NCBI GenBank assembly: GCA_963792175.1
Contig: CAWBVG010000031.1
Span: forward strand, 186,001-250,000
DNA length: 64,000 nt
Source: CAWBVG01 sp963792175
GTDB taxonomy: Bacteria > Acidobacteriota > Vicinamibacteria > Vicinamibacterales > CAVVIG01
Reading direction: 5' to 3'
The first letter of the stretch is position 1, and every line of letters starts with the position of its first letter. Shown one piece after another: positions 1 through 8,307 of this stretch. Position numbers and translations under genes: made by a program. The notes under the pieces were generated by a model. That model worked only from the letters and a program-made list of their open reading frames with translations. It made no database searches and had not been told where the DNA came from.

Positions 1-36
1 GACGAAGGCGAGGCCGAGAAGAACGATGCCACTCAT
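1..36 (-). CDS. N-terminus of a probable SPFH/slipin membrane protein (cut by window edge)
   Basis: Only the first 12 codons are in the window; they read MSGIVLLGLAFV, a hydrophobic N-terminal anchor. The ATG overlaps the stop of the upstream nfeD-like gene in an ATGA arrangement, so translation is probably coupled. Slipin/stomatin-type SPFH proteins are the usual partner directly downstream of nfeD, and their N-termini look like this. The assignment is inferred from that context and the hydrophobic start; the domain itself lies outside the window. Confidence 0.35.
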   Translation of the reverse strand, partial: MSGIVLLGLAFV

Positions 37-501
37 GCGCGTGTGACCTCCAGCACGATGCCATCGGCGCCGACCACGCGCACCTTGGTGCCGGAGGCGA
101 TCGCGTCCGTGCTCCGCGCCGCCCAGTCTTCGCCGCCGACGGTCACGCGGCCGGTGCCGACGTGTCGGATCGATGTCGTGCGTCACGATGCCGTGGCGTC
201 CGACCAGCGGCTCAGTGCGCGACGGCACGCCCGGTCCGGCGAGGTGCCCGACCAGCGACGATCGCAGCGCGACCAGCGACACCACCATCACGACGATGAA
301 GGTCGAAATCTGCAGAGGGATGCCGAAGCCGAGATACGCCGCGGCCGCCGCGGCGATGGCGCCGGCGCTGACGAACGCCGAACCGAAGTGCGGAACCGAC
401 ACCTCGAGGATCGCGGCGACAAACGCCACGCCCAGCCAGGACAGCGTCGCGACCTGGGCGGCCCAGGTCGAAAACAGGCTCGACAGGATGTTGAGGATCA
501 T
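33..501 (-). CDS. nfeD: NfeD-like membrane protein
   Basis: Starting at the ATG at 501 (overlapping the stop of the upstream gene as ATGA), the protein has hydrophobic segments at about residues 15-35, 42-58 and 62-78, then a small soluble domain with the run VGRHGIVTHDID and, after one frame change near 158, GRVTVGGEDWAARS and a valine-rich end VRVVGADGIVLEVTRA. Three membrane segments followed by a short OB-fold tail is the NfeD layout; these proteins work with SPFH proteins in membrane quality control. The frame change is one extra base. The stop overlaps the next ATG. Family assignment is good, exact role is inferred. Confidence 0.7.
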
Positions 502-958
502 AGACCGCGGAACAGCGGACGGCCACCCGGCCGTCCCGGCCAGGGCATGCCGAGCATGATCGAGGATCGTCGCGAGCCCGAAGCAGGCGAGCAGCCGCGT
601 GCGCTTCGCGTCCGGTCGTCGCGGCCTTCCGAGCGAGCACGCGCCCCGCGTGCGCGAGCACGACGGCGCCCATCATGGCCGCGATGTGTTCGACGGCCCA
701 GAAGCGCAGCGCCGGATCCTTCATCGCGCCGCCGAAGTTTTCCAGGATCGGCCGCATGTTCGGGCTGAGGGCGAGATAGAGGATCAGGCCGAGCAGCATC
801 TGCAGATCGAGCGCCGTCACCGCGAACAGGCCCCAGCGGTCGGCGATGGAGTTGTTGCCACTGACCTGGCCGCGCAGCGCGGCGAACGTTGCCCCGACGG
901 CGGTGACGAGCGCCAGCCACCGGAGCCACGAATGAACGGCCAGGACGTGTGCATACAT
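498..958 (-). CDS. Small multi-pass membrane protein, family not recognised
   Basis: The ATG at 958 opens MYAHVLAVHSWLRW, followed by three or four hydrophobic helices (about residues 8-27, 42-64, 85-107 and a last one after residue 120). The reading frame changes twice, near 605 and near 560, each time by one extra base; the joined C-terminus reads RLLACFGLATIL then MLGMPWPGRPGGRPLFRGL and stops in an ATGA overlap with the nfeD-like gene. It is the first gene of this minus-strand operon. No catalytic motif is visible and I do not assign a function. Confidence 0.55.
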
Positions 959-1037
959 GCGCAGACCTTAACACGGCTCCCACTTTTTACATTCGGTGAT
1001 AAGGCCGGTCTAACGGTTCCAAAGGAGGCGAACCGCG

Positions 1038-2492
1038 ATGGCCGACGGCGATCGGTTACTTGGACATTTGTTGCGCCGGGCGGGGTTTGGCGCCAGCAGC
1101 GCCGAGCTCGCGGCCTATTCGAGTCTCTCCTATTCGCAAGCGGTCGACCGGCTCGTCAACTACGAGCAGATTCCCGACACGGTCGATTCGAATATCGGCA
1201 AGCCCGGTTTCGTGGGCACGACGTCGCGCGGCGCCGTTCTCTCCCAACACGGTCGCCGACGATGCCCGCCAGCGGTGGCTGTTCCGGATGGTGCACTCGG
1301 ACCGGCCGCTGCAGGAAAAGATGACGCTCTTCTGGCACAACTACTTCGCCACCGGGCTGTCGAAGGTCACGGGCCAGGTGAAGAATCCCAACGGCACGCG
1401 GCTGATGGCGGCCAAGGCGTTGGAGGATCCGGCGAAGCAGCGAGGGCAGATCGAACTGCTCCGCGACGGTGCGCGTCGGCAATTTCCGCGATCTCCTCGT
1501 CGCGGTCGCGCAAGACCCGGCGATGCTGATCTGGCTCGACGGCGACACGAACACGAAGGCCAAGCCGCAGGAGAACTTCGGGCGCGAGCTGATGGAGCTC
1601 TTCACGCGCGGCGTCGGCTACTACACCGAAGACGATGTCTATGCGGCGGCGCGGGTGTTCACGGGCTGGAACCTCAAGCCCGGCGACAACAACGACAGCA
1701 GCTCGTCGTACTCCTTCGTCTACAACGCGAACCAGCACGAGACGAGCGCGAAGACCTTCAGCTTTCCGATTTACAGCGACGGCAGCCGCACGATTTCCGG
1801 CGCGGTCGGCATCAGCCGGCATGCAGGACGGGATCGATCTCATCAACGCGTTGTCGATGCATCCCGAGACCGCGAGGCGGCTCGCGACGAAGCTCTACGG
1901 CTTCTTCGTCAGCGAGACGGCGACGCCGGATCCCAATCTGATTGCCGATCTGGCGAACACCTACCTGCAGAACGGCACGGTGATCAAGCCGGTGCTCCAG
2001 CGGCTCTTCACGTCACCCCAGTTTCAGGATCCGTCGATCTTCTTCACCCGCTACGCCTGGCCGGTGGAGTTCGTGGCGCGGTCGGTCAAGGAAACGGGGT
2101 GGAGCGGGTTTTCGGTCGGAACGGCGTTGTCGCCGCTCACGAGCATGGGGCAGGAACTGCTCGAGCCGCCGAGCGTCGCCGGCTGGGGACTGGGGCAGAC
2201 CTGGTTTTCCACCGGCGCCATGCTCGCTCGCATGAATTTCGGATCGGCGCTGGCCGCCAATCAGAAATTCAATCTGGCCACGGCCGCGGCGCCGTCGCGC
2301 AGCAGCTCGCGTGCGGTCGTCGACTACGTGGCGGGCCGGCTCACGGTCGATCTGCCGACCGACGTCTATAACGACCTCGTGGCGTATGCCGCGTCGGGCG
2401 CGGCGTGGACCGGATCGGATGCGCAGTTGCAGGCGAAGGCGCCGGGGCTGGTGCATCTCGTTCTCGGATCGGCGGCGTATCAGTTTGTCTGA
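1038..2492 (+). CDS. DUF1800 family protein
   Basis: The N-terminus MADGDRLLGHLLRRAGFGAS and the later blocks LFWHNYFATGLSKV, RELMELFTRGVGYYTEDDV, ARVFTGW and PPSVAGWG are hallmarks of DUF1800. The coding sequence passes through three frames, with breaks near 1225, 1460 and 1815, each explained by one extra base; corrected length is about 483 residues, normal for the family. The extra base in each case sits in a short GC run (for example AGCCGGC where AGCGGC keeps the frame). It lies 109 bp upstream of a DUF1501 gene, the usual neighbour. The role of the pair is not established; both are usually exported. The start has the purine-rich AAAGGAGG just upstream. Confidence 0.85.
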
Positions 2493-2499
2493 AGACGTG

Positions 2500-2588
2500 T
2501 CGGGGCTAGGGGCTGTCGAAAGGCGTGTAGGGGCTAGGGGCTAGATGCGGGCCCGGTTGGTAGCTAGCCCCAAGCCCCGAGCCCCGAC
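2500..2588. repeat. Intergenic inverted array of GGGGCTA-type units
   Basis: Four or five copies of GGGGCTA on the left arm (about 2502-2544) face GCTAGCCCC, AAGCCCC and GAGCCCC on the right arm (about 2563-2586), so the spacer between the DUF1800 and DUF1501 genes can fold into one long hairpin. Related arrays recur at 5.9, 37.0, 58.4 and 58.8 kb. Confidence 0.75.
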
Positions 2589-2600
2589 GGAGAAGCGAGC

Positions 2601-3863
2601 ATGATGAACAGGCGAGCGTTCCTGAAAGACGGCGTCGCGGCCTTCACGATCAGTTTCGCCGCGCCGGCCTTTCTGTCCGATCTGGCGCGCGCGCAGGGCG
2701 CTTCGAGCCGCAACCTCGTCGTGCTCGATCTCACCGGCGGCAACGACGGTCTCAGCATGCTCGTGCCGTACACCGACAGCGCCTACTACAGCCGGCGGCC
2801 GACGCTCGCGATTCCGGCGGGCTCCGTGCTGCAGGTTGGCAGCGACTCGAGCGGCAAGGCGCTGGGGCTGCATCCGAAGCTCACCGGCTTGAAGGACATC
2901 TTCAATCAGGGGCGGCTCGCGCTCATCCAGCGCGTCGGCTACGAAAACTCGAGCCGCTCGCATTTCTTCGGCGCCGACATCTGGTCGACCGCCAATCCGT
3001 CGAACAGCGCCGGCAGCGGCTGGGTGGGACGCTATCTCGCGACCCTGCCGCCGCCGCTCGATCCGCTCGTGGCCTGGAACACCACCGGCGACACGCCGCA
3101 CGCGCTGCAGTCGTCCGCCGTGTCGGTGGCGTCGATTCCGAGCGTCAGCGGCTACGCGTTCAACAGCCCGAACTCGGGCAGCGAGGCGACCCTCGAACGC
3201 GCTGCGGCGACCAGCATCGCATCGCATGTGCCGGTGGACAAGCCGCACGTCGCATTCGTCAGTACCTCGGTGCAGGCGGCGATGGCCACGCTGGATCGCG
3301 TCGCGGCCGTCGGTGCGTACAAACCGACCGTCGCCTATCCCACCAACGGCTTCGGGCAGGCGCTTCAGGCGATCGCGGGCGCGATGGCGAAGGGGACCGG
3401 CACCAGGGTCTTCTGGGTCCAGACCGGCGGCTACGACACTCATGCCTCCCAGGACACGAACGCCGACACCGGCGCGTACGTGAAGCTGATGGTGACGCTC
3501 AACGACGGCCTGACCGCCTTCTACAACGACTTGAAGAACCAGGGACTCCTCAACCAGTCGCTGCTGCTCTCGTTCTCCGAGTTCGGGCGCCGCATCTCTG
3601 AAAACGGCAGCAGAGGCACGGACCACGGCTCGGCGAGCGTGATGATGGCGATGGGCGGCAGCGTGCACGGCGGGCTCTTCGGCACCGCGCCGTCGCTCGC
3701 CGTCGATCCCCAGAATCCGACGCTCGAGAACAACACGCAGGATGTCAAATTCGAAAACGATTTCCGATCGGTCTACGCCAGGGTGATCGACAACTGGCTC
3801 GGCGGCGATTCGGTCGCCGTGCTCGGCGGGAATTTCCGGAAGAGCGGGCTCGACTTCGTCTAA
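2601..3863 (+). CDS. Tat-exported DUF1501 family protein
   Basis: The N-terminus MNRRAFLKDGVAAF is a twin-arginine signal with the RRxFLK consensus, followed by a hydrophobic stretch and a cleavage-like ARAQG near residue 33. The mature part has LDLTGGNDGLSMLVPY, FWVQTGGYDTHASQDT, FSEFGRRISENGSRGTDHG and a late GLFG segment, which are the conserved DUF1501 blocks of the alkaline-phosphatase-like fold. Length is 420 residues and the frame is intact. It pairs with the DUF1800 gene just upstream. GAGAAGCGAGC precedes the start. Substrate is unknown. Confidence 0.92.
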   Translation: MMNRRAFLKDGVAAFTISFAAPAFLSDLARAQGASSRNLVVLDLTGGNDGLSMLVPYTDSAYYSRRPTLAIPAGSVLQVGSDSSGKALGLHPKLTGLKDIFNQGRLALIQRVGYENSSRSHFFGADIWSTANPSNSAGSGWVGRYLATLPPPLDPLVAWNTTGDTPHALQSSAVSVASIPSVSGYAFNSPNSGSEATLERAAATSIASHVPVDKPHVAFVSTSVQAAMATLDRVAAVGAYKPTVAYPTNGFGQALQAIAGAMAKGTGTRVFWVQTGGYDTHASQDTNADTGAYVKLMVTLNDGLTAFYNDLKNQGLLNQSLLLSFSEFGRRISENGSRGTDHGSASVMMAMGGSVHGGLFGTAPSLAVDPQNPTLENNTQDVKFENDFRSVYARVIDNWLGGDSVAVLGGNFRKSGLDFV

Positions 3864-3881
3864 CTCTCAAGCTCTCAAGTT

Positions 3882-4646
3882 TCAAGTCTCACTCTTCAGC
3901 TTCGAGAGCGCCTGGCGGGCTTCGAGCAGCTTGTCGTGCGAGCGTTCCCACGCGGTGCGGGCCAGCTGTTCCGCCGCTTCCGCGCGCGCCAGCGCGGCGG
4001 CGGCAGCTTTGATCGCGGCCTCCCGTTTCCGCGCCGCTTCTTCAGCCGCGCGCTCTTTCCGCCGGTCGGCCTCGGTTGGTTTCTTGTCCGACCTCGCCGA
4101 AGCTCGCTCTGCTTCTGTGCGAGCGGAGGCGGGAAAGGGCCGCGCTACGCCGGCCGTGGCGGGCCGCGCCGCGGGAGTCACGCCAGCCAGCGCCTCGAAC
4201 CCGGACGGCTGCAACGCCTTCGTCAACCGGCCGGGAGGTTCTGGAGGCTCCGACGCCAACGACAACGTCTCGAATGTCCGCATGAGCGCATCCGCAGGCG
4301 GATTCGTACCCGCGGCCGCGGCGATTCGCTCTGCGGCTTTGACGGCGTCTGCCAGCGCCGTGCGATGCGCGTCGCCCGCTTCGCGCACGTCGCCGCCGCG
4401 GCGGCCTTCGAGCGACGCGATTTGCGCGGCGCGCAGCCGCTCGCCGCTCTTGATCAGCTTGTCGTAGGTCGGCCGCGCCTGCCAATACACCTGGTTCACC
4501 GCCCACGGCACGACGGTCGGCTTCACGAGCGCGCGCACGCGTTTGGCATCGTCGCCTGTCAGCGTCTTCGCCAGCGCGTTGCGCGCCGTCACGAACGCGT
4601 CGAGCGGCTGCCGGTAGAGGTCGTCGATCTTTCCGTCGAGCGACAC
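3882..4646 (-). CDS. Hypothetical protein with Ala/Glu/Lys-rich coiled-coil tail
   Basis: A 254-residue protein with no signal peptide. Residues 1-95 look globular (MSLDGKIDDLYRQPLDAFV, then VKPTVVPWAVNQVYW); residues 175-254 are long charged helices such as ERAAEEAARKREAAIKAAAA, likely a coiled coil. The frame is clean and codon use matches neighbours, so I regard it as real. It converges on the DUF1501 gene with an 18-bp gap made of CTCTCAAG-type repeats. Function not recognised. Confidence 0.75.
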   Translation of the reverse strand: MSLDGKIDDLYRQPLDAFVTARNALAKTLTGDDAKRVRALVKPTVVPWAVNQVYWQARPTYDKLIKSGERLRAAQIASLEGRRGGDVREAGDAHRTALADAVKAAERIAAAAGTNPPADALMRTFETLSLASEPPEPPGRLTKALQPSGFEALAGVTPAARPATAGVARPFPASARTEAERASARSDKKPTEADRRKERAAEEAARKREAAIKAAAAALARAEAAEQLARTAWERSHDKLLEARQALSKLKSET

Positions 4647-4655
4647 GGAGTGCTG

Positions 4656-5060
4656 CTAGGGATGGGAGACGACGACCGTGTAGGTTTCGGGTGCCGTCAG
4701 GATCCCGAGGTCGTAGACGAGGACGCAGTAGTTGCCGCTGAAAATCTGACCGGAGATGGCGGGAAGATTCAGATTGGCGACCGAGCTTTGAATCACGCTG
4801 ACGCAGTTACCATTCGAATCCGCCTGAGCCCAGATGATGCCCAGCGGTACGTTGTTCAGCGGCGCCAGCGCGGTGAGCTTGATGGAGATTTCACCGGTTC
4901 TGTCCGTTTTGAAGGGATGCGATGAGAACCCCTGCGGTGTCACCTCGCCGTCGAACGACTCCATCTGGTTCTTGGACGGGTCGACGATGCCGCCGCAACT
5001 GATCGTGAGGAGACCGGCGGCGACCAGCGCCAGGACGGACGCTCTGAGGGAACGCATCAT
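4656..5060 (-). CDS. Small secreted lipoprotein, hypothetical
   Basis: Residues 1-22 form a lipoprotein signal (MMRSLRASVLALVAAGLLT) ending in the lipobox-like ISCGG, so the protein is probably acylated on Cys21. The mature part (about 110 residues) is beta-rich with GEISIKLTALAPLNNVPLGI and SGNYCVLVYDLG, resembling a small pre-peptidase or Ig-like beta-sandwich; two further cysteines could form a disulfide. It sits 9 bp from the coiled-coil gene on the same strand. Function not recognised. Confidence 0.7.
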   Translation of the reverse strand: MMRSLRASVLALVAAGLLTISCGGIVDPSKNQMESFDGEVTPQGFSSHPFKTDRTGEISIKLTALAPLNNVPLGIIWAQADSNGNCVSVIQSSVANLNLPAISGQIFSGNYCVLVYDLGILTAPETYTVVVSHP

Positions 5061-5077
5061 CTGATTGTGGCACAGAG

Positions 5078-5190
5078 TGGGGACTGGGGACCTGGGGACT
5101 GGGGACTGAAGCGCTGCGTCGGGTCAGCGGCTAGGCCGGCCAGTCCCTAGTCCCTAGCTCCCTAGTCCCTAGTCCCCGAGCCCCGAGCCC
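5078..5190. repeat. Intergenic inverted array of GGGGACT / AGTCCCT units
   Basis: The left arm repeats GGGGACT four times (5078-5108); the right arm repeats AGTCCCT and GCCCCGA units (5140-5190). The arms are complementary around a spacer of roughly 30 bases with its own GGCCGGCC palindrome. It lies between two divergent starts, so it is not a simple terminator. Confidence 0.75.
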
Positions 5191-5194
5191 CGCG

Positions 5195-5239
5195 GGCGGC
5201 CGCGTCCATCCGTGGAGACGCGGCCGCCGTAGATATAAT
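5195..5239 (+). promoter_or_regulatory. 12-bp stem-loop followed by a consensus -10 box 12 nt before the start codon
   Basis: GGCGGCCGCGTC (5195-5206) pairs perfectly with GACGCGGCCGCC (5217-5228) across a 10-nt loop. TATAAT follows at 5234-5239 and the ATG is at 5251, so transcription from this box would start within a few bases of the codon, giving a nearly leaderless mRNA. No good -35 box is visible; the stem occupies that position. Confidence 0.4.
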
Positions 5240-5250
5240 CGCGACTCCGC

Positions 5251-5895
5251 ATGAGCAGGTTTCGGGCCGTATTTCTCGTCGCGTGCGGCATCGTTGCGGC
5301 GTTTGCGCTGGCGTTCGTGCTGACGCCGCCGCGCGGCGCCCGATCGATGCGCGAGTTCAATCCCCCCCGGCTCGCGGATCTCGAGGTTCGCATGTGGCAG
5401 GCGTACTACGCCAAAGAGCGCCTGCGCCTGTTCGGGCTGCTCGTGACGATGCTCCACGAGCAGTATCACTACTCGTGGGCGACGGCGACGCTCGAAGGCT
5501 TCCACCTGGCGAGGGCGGCGGCGACCTTCGGCGACCTGCGCGGCGGCTACGACGTGGTGCTTCCGGACCTCGAGGCCGCGTACGCGAAAGCGAAGTCGTG
5601 GACGCAGGCCGAGTTCGATCCCCGCGCCGTGGCACGGGCGGAGCTGGCATGGTGGGTGGCGCGACGGGTGCCGGGTCAGAACAGCGCCGAACAGATCGGC
5701 GGCCTCATCGCCGACGAGTACGCGCTGCTGTACGAGACGACGCGCGCCCGCGTCGAAGCCGCGGCGTTGTTGCGCGCGCAGGCGGCCGCGCTGCGCGACG
5801 CCCAGGCCGGCCGGCCCGACTGGGATCGAATCGGCCGGCTGCTGCTCCAGTCTTACAGCGAGCTGCGCTCGGCGCTCTCGTCCGAGCCGGTGTAA
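5251..5895 (+). CDS. Hypothetical protein with N-terminal membrane anchor
   Basis: Residues 7-26 (AVFLVACGIVAAFALAFVL) form an uncleaved anchor or signal peptide; the remaining 185 residues are helical, with HEQYHYSWATATLEGFHLARA and an alanine/arginine-rich C-terminal half. Frame is clean over 214 residues. The long antisense and alternate-frame ORFs here are arginine/proline-rich and have no family signature. The TATAAT box at 5234 supports this start. Function not recognised. Confidence 0.7.
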   Translation: MSRFRAVFLVACGIVAAFALAFVLTPPRGARSMREFNPPRLADLEVRMWQAYYAKERLRLFGLLVTMLHEQYHYSWATATLEGFHLARAAATFGDLRGGYDVVLPDLEAAYAKAKSWTQAEFDPRAVARAELAWWVARRVPGQNSAEQIGGLIADEYALLYETTRARVEAAALLRAQAAALRDAQAGRPDWDRIGRLLLQSYSELRSALSSEPV

Positions 5896-6060
5896 CTGTC
5901 GGGGCTAGGGGCTAGGGGCTCGGGTTTAGCTTCATCTCGCGCAGCACGAGCGCGGGGTTGCTGTCGGCGCGCGAAGGCGGACAGCTAGCGGTTGCTGTGG
6001 ACGAGCGAAGGCGGACCTGTCCCGCCGTAGCTGCGGTTGCTGTGGGCGCGCGAAGGCGGA
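5896..6060. repeat. GGGGCTA array plus three direct repeats of a 26-28-bp unit
   Basis: 5896-5924 carries three GGGGCT units. Then a direct repeat of the form GGTTGCTGTSGRCG followed by MGCGAAGGCGGA occurs three times, near 5957-5982, 5991-6016 and 6034-6060, separated by short variable pieces. The GCGAAGGCGG core also appears at 14.97, 37.05 and 61.85 kb. The whole gap before the 6073 gene is repeat-derived. Confidence 0.65.
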
Positions 6061-6072
6061 TATCGTTGCCGC

Positions 6073-7305
6073 GTGAAGATACGCGAGGCACGAACCACCA
6101 TTGTCGGTACGCCCTGGCGCGAACTGCTGTTTCTCGAGCTCACCACCGATGATGGCCTCGTCGGCGTCAGCGAAGTGCGGATGGTGAACAAGACCGAGAC
6201 GCTCGACGCCTGCATCAAGGAACTGGCGCCGCGCTACGTCGTCGGATCGGATCCGTTCGACGTGGAGCGCCTCGCCTGGAACGTGCAGCGGGGCGAGTAC
6301 GGGCGGCCCGGCGAGGTCACGCAGTCGGCGCTCGCGGCGTTCGACGTCGCGTGCTGGGACCTGATGGGGCAGTCGCTCGGCGTGCCGGTCTGGAAGCTGC
6401 TCGGCGGGAAGTTCCGCGAGCGCGTGCCCGCCTATGCGAACGCCTGGTATCAGGCGGAGCGCGACCCCGCCACGATTGCGGCGCTCGCGAAGCAGGTCGT
6501 GGCGCGCGGGTATCGGGCGCTCAAGCTGGATCCGTTCGGCGCGGCGAGCGCGGAACTATCGTCGGCAGATTGTCGGCGCGTGGATGCGATCATGCGAGCC
6601 GTCCGCGACGCGGTGGGTCCCGACGTGCAGATGCTGATCGAGATGCATGGACGGTTCACGCCCGCGACGGCCGTGCGGGTTGCGGCACTCCTCGAGCCGT
6701 ACAACCCGGAGTGGATCGAGGAGCCGGTGCCGCCCGAGAACGCCGCGGCGCTGGCGCACGTCCGGCACCACACGCGGATCCCCATCGCCACCGGCGAGCG
6801 CGCCCACACGGTCGGCGAGATCCGCGAGTTCATCGAAGCGGGCATTGCCGATGTCGTGCAGATCGATCTCACGCACTTCGGCGGCTTCCTCGGGATCAAG
6901 CGCGTTGCCGGCTGGGCTGAAGCGCACTATCTGCTGATGGCGCCGCACAACGTCTGCGGTCCGGTAGGGACGATGGCAAACGTCCATTTCGCCATCGCGA
7001 CGCCGAACTACAAGGTACTCGAGCACTTCAACGACTTCGCCGATCAGTGGGTCAAGGATCTCGTCGACTACGCACCGCAGGTGGCTGTCGAAGACGGTTG
7101 CTTTGGTCTGCCGGAGCGTCCCGGTCTGGGGCTCAAGCTGAATCACGAGGCCTGCCGCGCGCACCCGCGCACCGGGGGAACGCTGAAGCTGTTCGAGGCC
7201 TGGCTGGGAGAAGCGCGCCGGTCAGCCTTGAAGACTGAACCGCAGAGCACGCAAAGCGCGCAGGAAAACCTGGATCTCAGCGGATTCTGCGAGCTCCGCG
7301 GTTAA
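6073..7305 (+). CDS. Mandelate racemase/enolase-family sugar-acid dehydratase, DgoD-like
   Basis: An enolase-superfamily protein starting at the GTG at 6073. The N-terminal lid domain (about 1-120) is followed by the barrel: ALKLDPFG (where the lysine motif sits), LIEMHGRF, WIEEPVPPEN, IATGERAHT, VVQIDLTHFGGFLG and MAPHNVCGP. The histidine after the first metal-ligand block and the late APHxxxGP histidine match the D-galactonate dehydratase subgroup rather than mandelate racemase. It would produce a 2-keto-3-deoxy sugar acid, which the convergent PfkB kinase could phosphorylate. The last 25 or so residues (from about 7232) come from a CGCAGAG-type repeat and are probably not native. Exact substrate is not determined. 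Confidence 0.85.
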   Translation: MKIREARTTIVGTPWRELLFLELTTDDGLVGVSEVRMVNKTETLDACIKELAPRYVVGSDPFDVERLAWNVQRGEYGRPGEVTQSALAAFDVACWDLMGQSLGVPVWKLLGGKFRERVPAYANAWYQAERDPATIAALAKQVVARGYRALKLDPFGAASAELSSADCRRVDAIMRAVRDAVGPDVQMLIEMHGRFTPATAVRVAALLEPYNPEWIEEPVPPENAAALAHVRHHTRIPIATGERAHTVGEIREFIEAGIADVVQIDLTHFGGFLGIKRVAGWAEAHYLLMAPHNVCGPVGTMANVHFAIATPNYKVLEHFNDFADQWVKDLVDYAPQVAVEDGCFGLPERPGLGLKLNHEACRAHPRTGGTLKLFEAWLGEARRSALKTEPQSTQSAQENLDLSGFCELRG

Positions 7306-7319
7306 GCGAGGATCTCCGA

Positions 7320-8214
7320 TCACAGACTCCGCGGAAATCCTGCCGTATCGCTCGGCGACGTCGTGACGGCCGCCCCGCAGCGCACGCCCGCGCGGAGCGC
7401 CTCGTCAACCGGACCGCCGCGCAGCCGGACCGCGATGTAACCGGCGTTGAAGGCATCGCCCGCGCCGATCGGATCCACGGCGTCGTCGCGGCGGATCTCC
7501 AACTCCTGCCAGCCATCTGCCGTCAGGACTCCGACGGACGCCGCGCTGCGGACGACGACTTCGCGCGGCGCCTCGCGAGTGCGCTCGCTCGGCTAAAGCC
7601 TTCGCGCTCCGGTCGTCGCCGTCGCCGACCAGTTCGAGGAGCTCGGACGCCCCCGCCAGCAGCAGGTCGCATCGGTCGATGAGCGGCCGCACCAGTTCGG
7701 CGCGGCGGTCCGATCCCCAGAGCCCGGTACGGAGATTTGGATCCACGATACGGAGACCACGCGCGGATCCAAGAAAGGCGAGAGCGGCGGCGTGCGGTTC
7801 CGAGCCAATCAGCGCAGTCACGCCGGTGACGAGCACGGCGCGCGCCTCGGCGACCGGCACTCCGAGCAACGCGTCCGGCCCCATCGCACTTGCGGCCGAC
7901 CCGCTGCGGTAGTAGCGCACACCAGTACCAGGCTCTTTGAGCATCAAGCCGGTGGGTCGCGCGGGATCGCGGCCTACCCACTGCGTGTCGATGCCTTCAG
8001 CGCTCAAGCTCTCGAGAATCCGTTCGCCGGCAGCATCCGCGCCCAGGCGGCTCACCCACGCGACGCGCAGGCCAAGCCGGGCGAGCCCGACGCAGGTATT
8101 GCTCTCGGCGCCGGCGTGATCGATGAGAAGGTACCCGGTACGGCGAACAATCTCGCCCGGCGGTGGGGCAAGCGCGATCATGGTTTCGCCAAACGCGACA
8201 AGGTCGTACAACAT
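7320..8214 (-). CDS. PfkB-family carbohydrate kinase, probable 2-keto-3-deoxygluconate kinase
   Basis: Begins MLYDLVAFGETMIALAPPPG, followed by the substrate-binding GAESNTCVGLARLGLRVAW and the C-terminal PfkB signature DPIGAGDAFNAGY with its catalytic Asp. One frame change near 7575 (one extra base) separates the two halves; the corrected protein is about 297 residues, normal for the family. The arrangement with a sugar-acid dehydratase (tail to tail) and an IclR regulator (divergent) supports 2-keto-3-deoxy sugar acids as substrate; this is inference. The start lies 85 bp from the divergent IclR start. Confidence 0.82.
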
Positions 8215-8259
8215 TTTGGTTTTGACGGTTACTTTATCGCCGAAAGGCGTGAATTGCCG

Positions 8260-8289
8260 TTGACTCAGCAGTTCACCACTTGATATACC
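8260..8289 (+). promoter_or_regulatory. Sigma-70-like promoter of the IclR gene
   Basis: TTGACT at 8260-8265 and TATACC at 8284-8289 are separated by 18 nt. The predicted transcription start falls at about 8296-8300, on or just before the ATG at 8300, so the message would be leaderless. Confidence 0.5.
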
Positions 8290-8307
8290 GTTTCACTGAA
8301 TGAAACG
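8289..8307. promoter_or_regulatory. Inverted-repeat operator over the IclR start codon
   Basis: CGTTTCA (8289-8295) and TGAAACG (8301-8307) form a perfect 7-bp inverted repeat around CTGAA. GTTTCA/TGAAAC half-sites are typical of KdgR-type IclR regulators. It covers the predicted transcription start and the ATG, the position expected for autorepression; it may also affect the divergent kinase. Confidence 0.6.

Noticed and set aside
1038..2492. Programmed ribosomal frameshifting as explanation for the many broken genes
   Set aside because: No common slippery heptamer or downstream pseudoknot is seen, breaks fall at non-equivalent sites even in paralogs, and single genes need up to five shifts.
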